Assembly: GCF_003534205.1 (NCBI RefSeq)
Contig: NZ_CP011102.1
Location: 1,190,036 to 1,254,035, forward strand
Length of the DNA stretch: 64,000 nt
Source: Listeria weihenstephanensis
GTDB lineage: Bacteria; Bacillota; Bacilli; Lactobacillales; Listeriaceae
Direction of reading: 5' to 3'
The notes below the pieces were generated by a model. That model had not been told where the DNA came from, searched no databases, and saw only the letters and a list, made by a program, of their open reading frames with translations. Positions 16,631 to 25,400 of this stretch are shown one piece after another. Positions within the stretch are counted from its first letter, which is position 1. Every line of letters starts with the position of its first letter. The position numbers were made by a program, and so were the translations under genes.

Positions 16631-17449
16631 TTAGTCGTCTAGGTCGTCATCCAGATCGTTCGCTGGTTTAGACCCACCGCCACCTGCAGCGCCATACTGG
16701 GCAAGTGCTTCTTTTAGATAATATTTAGGGCTCAATTGGATGTAGACAATAGCTGCTACAAGTCCAAGAACACCAAGTGCTACTAAGTTGAACGTGGTGA
16801 AGGCTGCGACTACGAAACCTAGGAAGAAGAAAGGCATTAAGTATTTCGCTTGCATCATGTTAATTACCATCGCATAACCGACAACAACGATAAAGCCACC
16901 GGATACGTTTAGACCGTTAACAAGCCAATCTGGTATTGCGTTTAGCATGTCAGTTACGACACTTGTACCCATCGATAGGGCAACGATTAAGACTGGAATT
17001 GCAATCCGCATCGCCTGCAGGAGCAAGGCCGTGACGTGAAGCATATCTATTCCCCTCAGATTTCCTGATTCCGCCATTTTATCAGCTGAATGTTGGAAAC
17101 CAACTGTAATTGTACGAACTAGAATCGTTAAAACTTGACCAGCAGCAGCTAGTGGAATCGCAAGTGAGATACCAACGCTGATGTCTTGTCCCCCTGAAAT
17201 AACTAAGATTGTAGAAATTAATGATGCCAAGGCTGTATCAGGTGCAACGGCTGCCCCAATGTTCATCCAACCAAGCGCGATCATTTCTAGTGAACCACCA
17301 ATAATGATACCGGTTGTCATGTCTCCAAGTACAAGACCTGTAAGCGTACAAGCAATCAACGGACGGTGAGTTTGCCACTCGTCCAGAATACTACCCATAC
17401 CACAGACACAGGCTACGAGGAAGACAAGAATTATTTGAATCGGTTCCAT
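16631..17449 (-). CDS. mpoC: PTS mannose/fructose/sorbose family IIC component
   Basis: A 272-residue integral membrane protein of the PTS mannose IIC family with about seven to eight hydrophobic segments. Family blocks GLVLGDMTTGIIIGGSLE and GWMNIGAAVAPD are visible. The C-terminal tail is a glycine-rich linker (GGGGS) followed by an Asp-rich end, exposed to the cytoplasm. Twenty bases separate it from IID downstream. Confidence 0.93.
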   Translation of the reverse strand: MEPIQIILVFLVACVCGMGSILDEWQTHRPLIACTLTGLVLGDMTTGIIIGGSLEMIALGWMNIGAAVAPDTALASLISTILVISGGQDISVGISLAIPLAAAGQVLTILVRTITVGFQHSADKMAESGNLRGIDMLHVTALLLQAMRIAIPVLIVALSMGTSVVTDMLNAIPDWLVNGLNVSGGFIVVVGYAMVINMMQAKYLMPFFFLGFVVAAFTTFNLVALGVLGLVAAIVYIQLSPKYYLKEALAQYGAAGGGGSKPANDLDDDLDD

Positions 17450-17518
17450 ATAAAATTCCCTCCCAATTTTGCTTTACTAGAATAAATTAATAATGTCAAA
17501 AGAACATGATACGATTCT

Positions 17519-18007
17519 TTATAGACCTTCTTTATCAAGCAATTGAATCATCATTACTTTGTTATCCGCTGCAACTTTACGGATTTCAAGTTCGATTCCT
17601 TTTTCGTTCAGTGCTCTAAAAGCAGCTACATCGGTTGCGTCCACAGAAACAGCATTCGTGATTTGTGTTTTACCTTCACGGAAAGCCATACCACCGATAT
17701 TTACGGTTTTAATTGGAACGCCAGCTTCCACAAAACGAAGTACGTCTGTTGGGTTTGTGAAAAGTAACATGACGGGTGTTGTTTCGTATTTAGGGTTGTT
17801 ATAGGCACGGATACCTTTTTCAACATCCACAACGTTTGAGACAACGCCTGGTGGTGCTACTTGTTTTAATAATGTGCTACGGATTTCATCTTTCGCAACT
17901 TCATCATTACACACGATGATGCGTTCCACCTGTGTTTCTTTTGTCCAAACTGTGGCTACTTGACCGTGAATAAGGCGGTCATCAATTCTCGCTAAACGAA
18001 TATCCAT
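17519..18007 (-). CDS. mpoB: PTS mannose/fructose/sorbose family IIB component
   Basis: A 162-residue cytoplasmic IIB. The phosphorylated His lies in the invariant RIDDRLIHGQVATVW (His14). It accepts phosphate from IIA and passes it to the sugar during transport. Its ATG overlaps the stop of the IIA gene (TAATG). IIA and IIB are separate proteins here, unlike the fused IIAB of the main Listeria glucose/mannose system MptA, which supports assignment to the Mpo system. Confidence 0.93.
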   Translation of the reverse strand: MDIRLARIDDRLIHGQVATVWTKETQVERIIVCNDEVAKDEIRSTLLKQVAPPGVVSNVVDVEKGIRAYNNPKYETTPVMLLFTNPTDVLRFVEAGVPIKTVNIGGMAFREGKTQITNAVSVDATDVAAFRALNEKGIELEIRKVAADNKVMMIQLLDKEGL

Positions 18008-18429
18008 TATAAATCATCCTCCTCGACATTTTTAAGTGATTGTTTCAGTGATTTAACGCCATCACTTCCGGCTGTTAGGGCAGTGTTGCGAAGATCTTCA
18101 AAACCACTTGCCGCTCGCATGGATAGGGTTTCAAGTAACATCGGAATATTGACACCCGTTACGACATCCATTTTTTCTTTAGGTAACGCAATTTGGCTTG
18201 CCGCGTTGTATGGGCTACCTCCAAATAAGTCAACCATGAAAAGAACGCCTTCAGAAGTGTCAAGAGCATCCAATTTTTCATGGAACTTTTGAATTAATGT
18301 ATCTGTATTTTCTCCTGGAACGAAGGTGATGAATTCAACGTTATCTTGCTTACCGATAATCATTTCTGCTGATTTAAGCAGTTCGCGCGCTGATTCGCCA
18401 TGCGTTCCAATAATGATACCCACCGTCAT
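18007..18429 (-). CDS. mpoA: PTS mannose/fructose/sorbose family IIA component
   Basis: A 140-residue IIA protein. The phosphorylated His is in IIIGTHGES (His10), and the family motif VDLFGGSPYNAA follows. It takes phosphate from HPr. AAAGGAGG before ATG 18429 fixes the start; a longer frame to 18558 has no site and would cross the promoter. As I recall, the Mpo system of L. monocytogenes transports little and acts as a glucose sensor that controls ManR. Confidence 0.92.
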   Translation of the reverse strand: MTVGIIIGTHGESARELLKSAEMIIGKQDNVEFITFVPGENTDTLIQKFHEKLDALDTSEGVLFMVDLFGGSPYNAASQIALPKEKMDVVTGVNIPMLLETLSMRAASGFEDLRNTALTAGSDGVKSLKQSLKNVEEDDL

Positions 18430-18566
18430 ATTAATTCCTCCTTTTTTCTTTATTTTTTTGGATTCTATATCCTCTGAAAAACTATATGTACTGGTTGATA
18501 CGGTAAAAAAATCGAATGATACACTAAGACGTTTTAGAATATCAATCACCACATACAATGTTCATT

Positions 18567-18592
18567 ACCCTATAAAGTGATCTTAAAAACAA
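18567..18592 (-). promoter_or_regulatory. Sigma-B promoter of the mpo PTS operon
   Basis: Read on the minus strand, GTTTTT (18592-18587) and GGGTAA (18572-18567) are spaced by 14 bases, a very good match to the sigma-B consensus GTTTWW-N13-15-GGGWAW. It lies about 140 bases before the IIA start. The mpo genes are, as I recall, members of the sigma-B regulon in L. monocytogenes. Confidence 0.72.
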
Positions 18593-18598
18593 ATTTAC

Positions 18599-18648
18599 GA
18601 AAAAAAGAACGATGACTTTTGTTACCAAATACCTAGTCATCGTTCTTT
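18599..18648 (-). terminator. Terminator of manR
   Basis: AAAGAACGATGACT (near 18604-18617) pairs with AGTCATCGTTCTTT (18635-18648); the A-tract at 18601 becomes the U-tract on the minus strand. Confidence 0.85.
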
Positions 18649-18653
18649 CGTGG

Positions 18654-21461
18654 TTATTTTTTTATGTGTGTGTTGGTAATAATGTCGCAAATGTAGTATT
18701 GTTCATCAGCTGTTAATGCGAGTTTCATTGGGTTTAAGCACGCTGTATTGGCTTTTTGCAAGGCCTCATAGGTAGGGGTTGATGGGATATGATCGTTTGG
18801 TTCGTGGTAAATGAGCGTATCTTTAATAACCATACGTTCCATCGCGCAACCGACATGAATGAGTAAATTTATTTTTAATGTATTTTCCATCGTGTAGTTT
18901 AATTCTGTTTCTATGATGCTGGCAAATTTTAAAAGTGTCGGAACAATTTTTTTTGGATTTAAATAAGTTAGGAATTCATTGAGACTGTCTTCGATAACTT
19001 CGCGGGCAATCCAATTGGTTTCGCTCTTTTTGATGATGATGTCGCGTTGCTTGACGAGTTGGATGATTTGTTCTTCGCCATCTTTTGCAAAAAGGCGCTC
19101 AATAGGGATGAACGGAATCTCCACTTTGGGATTATGAATACCGACAATCATCAGGATATCATTTTCTTCTTGAAGCTGTTCCATTTTTTTATCAGCTTCG
19201 TGAACGCCGATTGGAATGACCTTGATTTGCTCGGTTGTAATTGTTTCTAAAATGCGCTCGATGAAAGCTTGGAGTTTCTCGGCCGTACCTTCACCGCTTG
19301 CACAAATAGTGACGATGGCGTGCGGTTTATCATTAAGAATGGCGGCAGATTCGGAATCGTAGCCACCATAACCACGAAAATCTTTGAGAGAATCATAAAT
19401 GCTGTCTAAATCCATATCGAGAATGTTGGATTTGCGGACAGCTTCAATCACAGTAGCAGTCGAAACCATGTCGATTGTGCGAACTGGAATGCCTGTACGT
19501 TCCGCGATAACGGAGCCGAAACTCGTGAGGGAGCCCATATCAACGAGAAGCAAGACGCCACGGCCCATATCGAGTTCGCGAGCACGTTGCGTGATTTTAT
19601 CAAGAACCACTTTGGGACTTAGATCAAGCGGCATATCGATGCTATCGACGAGACCTTCGCCAAGCAGTTTTTTCGCGACGTTGACCATACTCGTTGCGGT
19701 ACTATTTCCATGCGTTGCCACAAGCACAGCCACGCGATTTTCTTCCTGTTCTTTAAGCAGGGAGCTGATGAGTAGCGTCAAATAGAGGACTTCCATATTA
19801 GGTACGCGAATTTGAAACTCAGCTTCGATCTCTTTTTTCATTTCAAGCGCGATGGCATAACTTTCCGGCTTATCATTGACGACATTTTCGATATTCGTAT
19901 ATTTCAGCGGTTTATTACTTCGAGCACGCTTTAAGAAAGAGGTCAAATGCAAGCTAAATGCTAATACGAAACGGTCATTTAGTTTTTTCCCAAGTTGTTG
20001 TTCGATTTTAATCTGGATATCTTCGGTAAAATTAAGAATCTCTTCGTTCACGATTTTTAATATGTTTTCACGGTCCTGAATTGTACTTTTGAATTTATTA
20101 TAGAAGCTATTCAGATGTACATCGATATCCATCGTGATAAATTTCTTAATATCTTCATTTTCCACGCCTTGATCCATCAGAATAGACGCCTTATCCTCAA
20201 TGATTTTGTAGAGGTTAAAGTCAGGCTCATAGTCATCGGAATTGATCAGTTGCTTCCCGCGTTCTGGCATAATCACAGTGTAAGGATCAAGATATTTCGA
20301 GATTTCTTGGAGTTCTTTTCGGCGACCACTAAAATGGAAGAAACCGTCTTTAATATTGATTGGTAACGTCTTGAAATCAATTAAAATCTCTTCATTTTGG
20401 TCAAAACTGTTTAAAAATCCTTGGGCACACACGAGTTGAATATTCGATTTCAGCTGACCGATGTTACCAAATGTGGTATTTCCAATAAGCGCTTTTGCAG
20501 CTTCATCCTCAATTCGAAGTGGCTTACTGATACGGTGCGCTTCGTTGGAAAGGAGGTTTTTCAATAAATCTACGCGTTCTTTCGCTGTCCGTTCTTCTAG
20601 ACTAGGCAGGGAAATAACGATCGGAATACGTCTAACAAAAGTGCGTAACAGGGAAGATTCGGGGTCTTCGGTCGTCGCGCCGATGATTAGGATATTCGAT
20701 TTCCGACTTCGATCTGTTTCGCCAAGCTTATTGAATGTCCCGGTATCCATCAAGTAAAAAATCATTTCTTGACCTTCTGGTGGGAGACGATGTATTTCAT
20801 CTAAAAATAAAATACCTCCGTTTGCTTTTTCAACGAGGCCTTCTTTTTCATTATCAGCGCCGGTAAAAGCGCCTTTCGTATGGCCAAAAATGTGTGACAT
20901 CAAGAGCTGCGGATTATTATAGTAGTCTGCACAATTAAAAATGATAAATGGCGATTGAGGTGATAGCCGTTCTGTGTGCTGTGAATAGCGATACATTAAA
21001 TTAGCAAAAAGCGTTTTTCCGACTCCGGTTTGTCCAACGATAAGCGTGTGTAGACCGTTGGGAGGGTAGAGAACTGCGGCTTTTGCTTGCTCGACTTGCG
21101 TGCGTAAACTGGCGTCTGATCCGATTAAATCATCGAATGGACTTTTTGATACAGTAGTGTAGGTTAGTTTTTTTAGAAGGGCTTCGCAACAATCGAATTC
21201 TAGTTCTTCTTGTTCGAGTCCGCGTTCTAATTTTTTCTCAACGGCTTGTCGATCAAAGTAGAGAACAGGGCGGCCCGTAATTTTGATGATTTTGCCTTGG
21301 CGGTGGAGTTCATTGAGTTCCATGCTCACATTGTTCCTTAAAATACCGAGTGATTCAGAAATTTCAGTGGCAGTGATTCCAGTATTTTGTTCCAGTTGTT
21401 CTTTGATATTTTCATGGTCATGCTGTTGCATATATTGATAAATGCGCTCAATGCGTTTCAT
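18654..21461 (-). CDS. manR: LevR-type sigma-54 activator ManR with PTS regulation domains
   Basis: A 935-residue activator. Order: N-terminal helix-turn-helix (about 1-75); AAA+ domain with Walker A GQTGVGKT, the sigma-54 contact loop GAFTGAD and Walker B GGILFLDEIH; PRD1; an EIIA-mannose-like domain (VLVATHGNS with its His); an EIIB-like domain; and PRD2 with conserved His in LLIHVGCAMERM. Phosphorylation by HPr and by PTS proteins sets its activity. Start 21461 is fixed by GGAGGGG; an upstream extension of 64 codons runs through the divergent promoter region. In L. monocytogenes ManR activates the distant mpt operon with RpoN. Confidence 0.93.
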   Translation of the reverse strand: MKRIERIYQYMQQHDHENIKEQLEQNTGITATEISESLGILRNNVSMELNELHRQGKIIKITGRPVLYFDRQAVEKKLERGLEQEELEFDCCEALLKKLTYTTVSKSPFDDLIGSDASLRTQVEQAKAAVLYPPNGLHTLIVGQTGVGKTLFANLMYRYSQHTERLSPQSPFIIFNCADYYNNPQLLMSHIFGHTKGAFTGADNEKEGLVEKANGGILFLDEIHRLPPEGQEMIFYLMDTGTFNKLGETDRSRKSNILIIGATTEDPESSLLRTFVRRIPIVISLPSLEERTAKERVDLLKNLLSNEAHRISKPLRIEDEAAKALIGNTTFGNIGQLKSNIQLVCAQGFLNSFDQNEEILIDFKTLPINIKDGFFHFSGRRKELQEISKYLDPYTVIMPERGKQLINSDDYEPDFNLYKIIEDKASILMDQGVENEDIKKFITMDIDVHLNSFYNKFKSTIQDRENILKIVNEEILNFTEDIQIKIEQQLGKKLNDRFVLAFSLHLTSFLKRARSNKPLKYTNIENVVNDKPESYAIALEMKKEIEAEFQIRVPNMEVLYLTLLISSLLKEQEENRVAVLVATHGNSTATSMVNVAKKLLGEGLVDSIDMPLDLSPKVVLDKITQRARELDMGRGVLLLVDMGSLTSFGSVIAERTGIPVRTIDMVSTATVIEAVRKSNILDMDLDSIYDSLKDFRGYGGYDSESAAILNDKPHAIVTICASGEGTAEKLQAFIERILETITTEQIKVIPIGVHEADKKMEQLQEENDILMIVGIHNPKVEIPFIPIERLFAKDGEEQIIQLVKQRDIIIKKSETNWIAREVIEDSLNEFLTYLNPKKIVPTLLKFASIIETELNYTMENTLKINLLIHVGCAMERMVIKDTLIYHEPNDHIPSTPTYEALQKANTACLNPMKLALTADEQYYICDIITNTHIKK

Positions 21462-21578
21462 AAAGTCCCCTCCGGTTAGTGTATTGTTTTTGACTGATAC
21501 ACTATTTGCTTCTGTATTTATTTTAGCATTGTTTAACTTTTTGTCAATCTGACATGGCTTCTCTTTCCGTGAAAATCG

Positions 21579-21608
21579 TTGACGAAGGGTGTGGGATTGG
21601 GATAGAAT
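21579..21608 (+). promoter_or_regulatory. Sigma-A type promoter of the azoreductase gene
   Basis: TTGACG (21579-21584) and TAGAAT (21603-21608) are 18 bases apart, 33 bases before the start codon. Confidence 0.6.
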
Positions 21609-21640
21609 AAGAAAGCAATTATCATGAAAATTGGAGTTGA

Positions 21641-22282
21641 ATGACATTGGCAAAATTACTATTTATTAAAGCTTCGCCACTTCCTGATGACGTTTCTAGA
21701 AGTATGGTTGTAGCGACCGCCTTTTTAGAGAAATATAAACAGGAAAATCCAAATGATGAGATCGAGCGTATCGACGTTTACACGGAAGATATTCCATTTA
21801 TCGATGGTGCTTTCTTAGCCGCTGGGAACGCACTCCGTGAGGGGAAAGCATTCGCAGATTTAGATTCAGAAGTACAAGCGCAATTAACGAAATTTGAGGC
21901 GTTAACAAAGCAATTTATGGATGCCGATAAATACGTTATCGTGTCGCCGCTTTGGAATCTTGGTATTCCGCCGATGTTAAAAGCTTATTTTGATACCGTT
22001 GTCGTGGCTGGGAAAACATTCCGCTATACAGAAACGGGTCCTGAAGGTTTATTAAAAGGCAAGAAGGCGTTGCAGATCCATGGTAGTGGCGGTGTTTATT
22101 CGACTGGTGACTCCGATTTGGAAACACATGGTGAGCCGTACATCAACACGATCATGAACTTTATTGGTGTGGAAACATTGCCAACTGTTTTTGTGGAAGG
22201 TGTCGACTATGATCCGACGCGTAAAGATGAGATTTTGAATGCAGCGATTGAAGACAGCATTCGCCGTATTACAATGTTATAG
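21641..22282 (+). CDS. azoR: FMN-dependent NADH-azoreductase
   Basis: A 213-residue flavodoxin-fold oxidoreductase of the AzoR/AcpD family, using FMN and NADH to reduce azo compounds and quinones. The flavin-binding N-terminus (LFIKASPLPDDVSRS), SPLWNLGIPPMLKAYFDTVV and HGSGGVYS motifs are complete. It is divergent from manR, as lmo0786 is next to manR in L. monocytogenes. The start may be ATG 21641 or TTG 21647; GGAG lies at 21633-21636. Confidence 0.92.
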   Translation: MTLAKLLFIKASPLPDDVSRSMVVATAFLEKYKQENPNDEIERIDVYTEDIPFIDGAFLAAGNALREGKAFADLDSEVQAQLTKFEALTKQFMDADKYVIVSPLWNLGIPPMLKAYFDTVVVAGKTFRYTETGPEGLLKGKKALQIHGSGGVYSTGDSDLETHGEPYINTIMNFIGVETLPTVFVEGVDYDPTRKDEILNAAIEDSIRRITML

Positions 22283-22291
22283 AAAAAGTAG

Positions 22292-22323
22292 AAACTAGAG
22301 GTGCATGATGCCTCTAGTTTTTA
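22292..22323 (+). terminator. Terminator after azoR
   Basis: AAACTAGAGG (22292-22301) pairs with CCTCTAGTTT (22311-22320), followed by T's. Confidence 0.88.
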
Positions 22324-22324
22324 C

Positions 22325-22352
22325 TTTACTTTTAATAGGAAAAGTGTAAAAT
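22325..22352 (+). promoter_or_regulatory. Probable promoter of the activase gene
   Basis: TTTACT (22325-22330) and TAAAAT (22347-22352), 16 bases apart. The palindromic operator begins 38 bases downstream, in the expected leader. Confidence 0.5.
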
Positions 22353-22389
22353 GAACTTTGAATAGGTAGAACGGTTTTCTAGTGATTTT

Positions 22390-22414
22390 AAAAGTGAGTA
22401 ATCACTCATTTTAG
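22390..22414. promoter_or_regulatory. Palindromic operator, copy 1 (predicted TetR site)
   Basis: The core TGAGTAATCACTCA lies in a 22-bp near-palindrome flanked by A and T runs. All 25 bases are identical to 55177-55201, which sits at the promoter of the ABC exporter operon encoding a TetR regulator. Two copies in 64 kb, both directly upstream of genes, make chance unlikely. Confidence 0.7.
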
Positions 22415-22497
22415 CGCAAGGTCATACGATTCGGTTTTTATCTATAGAGTAACATGTGATTGATTGAGCATATTTTTTTACGAAGGGGATGATCGGA

Positions 22498-25400
22498 ATG
22501 ATTCATGTAGGTTTAGATGTAGGATCAACGACGGCAAAGGCGGTTGCGATGGACGATGCGGGAACGATTCTTTTTCAAACGTATCGACGCCATTTCTCGG
22601 ATATTAAAACGGTAACATTGCAAATTATGCAGGATTTGGAGAAGACGTGTGGAGAGACCACCATGACTTTCAAAATTACGGGATCATCAGGACTCGCGAT
22701 TTCGAAATTTTTGAAGGTGCCTTTTATTCAGGAGGTTATCGCTTGTACAGAAGCGGTGGAGCAGGTGATTCCTGAGACGGATGTTGTGATTGAACTAGGC
22801 GGGGAAGATGCTAAGATTATTTATTTTTCTGGCGGGATTGAGCAGCGGATGAATAATGCTTGTGCGGGTGGAACGGGTGCGTTTATTGACCAAATTGCGA
22901 CGCTTTTACAAACGGATCCGAATGGTTTGAATGATTTGGCGCAAGGATCACAGACGATTTATCCGATTGCTTCGCGTTGTGGTGTTTTTGCGAAAACGGA
23001 TGTGCAACCGCTCTTAAATGAAGGCGCGCGGAAAGAAGATATTGCGGCTTCGATTTTTCAGAGTGTCGTGACGCAGACGATTAGTGGTTTGGCGTGTGGT
23101 CGGCCGATTCGTGGAAAAGTAGCATTCTTAGGTGGACCGCTGACGTTTCTGGGTCAGTTGCGCTACCGCTTTACGGAAACGTTGAAAATGAAAGAGGAGG
23201 ACATTATTGCGCCTGCTAATGCTGAGTATTTCATCGCGCTTGGGACGGCTTATAATGGGTGGAATGATGAGCCTGTAGATATAGAAGATATGATTGCGCG
23301 TCTTCGTGACCTTGATTTTTCGAGTATGGCGACAGATACGAATATTTTGCCAGCTTTATTTACGCGTGCGGAGGATTTGGTTGCTTTTCGGGAGCGTCAT
23401 AGTCAGATGAAGGCGCCGCGTGGTGATTTGGCGACGTATGAGGGTGATGTTTATTTAGGTATTGATGCGGGATCGACGACGACAAAATTGGTGTTGATGG
23501 GTGCGGATAATGAGATTTTGTATTCTTTTTATGATAGTAATAAGGGGAATCCGCTACAGTCTGTGATCGATGCGACGAGTGATCTCTATGAAATTTTGCC
23601 TGAAAAAGTGAAGATTCGCCAATCGGGAATTACGGGATATGGGGAGTCTTTGATCAAAGCGGCGCTCAAGATTGATGTTGGGGAAATTGAGACGGTGGCG
23701 CATTATCGGGCCGCGCGTGAATTTTTGCCGGATGTCGATTTTATTTTAGATATTGGCGGGCAAGATATGAAATGTATGAAAATTAAAAATGGCGCGCTCG
23801 ATAGTTTGATGCTAAATGAGGCTTGTTCGGCAGGTTGTGGCTCTTTTCTTGAAACTTTTGCACAAACATTGGGCGTGACAATTCAAGATTTTGCAGATAA
23901 AGCATTGCAAGCTCGGGAACCTGTGGATTTAGGCTCGCGTTGTACCGTTTTCATGAATTCAAAAGTGAAACAGGTGCAAAAAGAAGGTGTGTCGTTAGAG
24001 GATTTGTCGGCGGGCCTGGGCTATTCTGTCGTGAAGAATGCGCTACAAAAAGTGATTAAATTGCGAAGTCCTAAAGATATCGGTGAAAAAGTGATCGTGC
24101 AAGGCGGTACTTTTTATAATGAAGCGGTCTTGCGGGCGTTCGAATTATTGACGGAGCGCGAGGTTGTTCGCCCTGATATCGCAGGGATGATGGGAGCTTA
24201 TGGCGCGGCACTAATCGCCCGTGAAAACTATGAAACGGGTGAAGTAAGCCAATTATTAGTACTTGAAAAACTGCGTGAATTCCAAGCAGAAACGTCCCAA
24301 TCGAGATGTAATTTATGCAGTAATTCATGCCAATTGACGATTACGAGATTTGGCGATGATCGCAAGTTTGTTAGTGGAAATCGTTGTGAGCGAGGCGAGC
24401 GGGTGGAGTCTGAGAAGAATCTGCTGCCGAATTTGTATGCCTATAAATACAAGCGTGTGTTTGATTATAAATCACTGAAAAAAGGCGAAGCGACGCGTGG
24501 GACGATTGGTATTCCGCGGGCACTGAACGTTTTTGAGAATTATCCGTTATGGCATACGATTTTTACAGAACTCGGTTTCCAGGTAAAGTTGTCGATGAAG
24601 TCCTCGAAAAATTTATATGAAAAAGGGATTGAAACGATTGCCTCAGAAGCGGTTTGCTATCCAGCGAAATTGACGCACGGCCATGTGATGGATTTAATTA
24701 AGAAGAAAGTGGATTGTATTTTCTATCCCGCAGTGGTCTATGAAAATAAGGAATTTGGTGAGGCGACGAATAACTTTAATTGTCCTGTGGTTGCGGGATA
24801 TCCAGAGGTAATTCGGGTTAACGTGGATGCCTTAGAAGAGCAGAATGTTCCTTTGATTGCGCCATTTTTGACGTTAGATAATGAGAAGGCGTTGTTAAAA
24901 GGGATGCATGAGGCGTTTCCTGATATCCCTCTAAAAGAGATGGAAGTAGCGGTGCACGCAGGGTTGGAAGAAGCGCGCGTTTTCCGTGATGATATACGGG
25001 CAAAAGGGGAAGAGGCGCTCGAGTACATTGAGAAAAATAAAATTCGCGGTATCGTATTGTGTGGACATCCGTATCACATTGATCCAGAGGTGAATCATGG
25101 CTTGCCAGAATTGATCACGATGAACGGTATGGCGGTGTTGACGGAGGATTCGGTCTCGCATCTCGGCGAAATAAAACACCCACTACGCGTGGAAAACCAG
25201 TGGAAATATCATGCTAGACTTTATCGGGCGGCAAGTTTTGTGGCAGAACAGAAAAATCTTGAGGTTGTACAATTAACGTCATTTGGTTGCGGACTCGACG
25301 CGATTACGACGGATATGGTGCAGGAGATAATCGAAGGACATAATAAAGTCTATACGCTACTTAAAATAGATGAAATTAACAACCTAGGCGCCGCGCGAAT

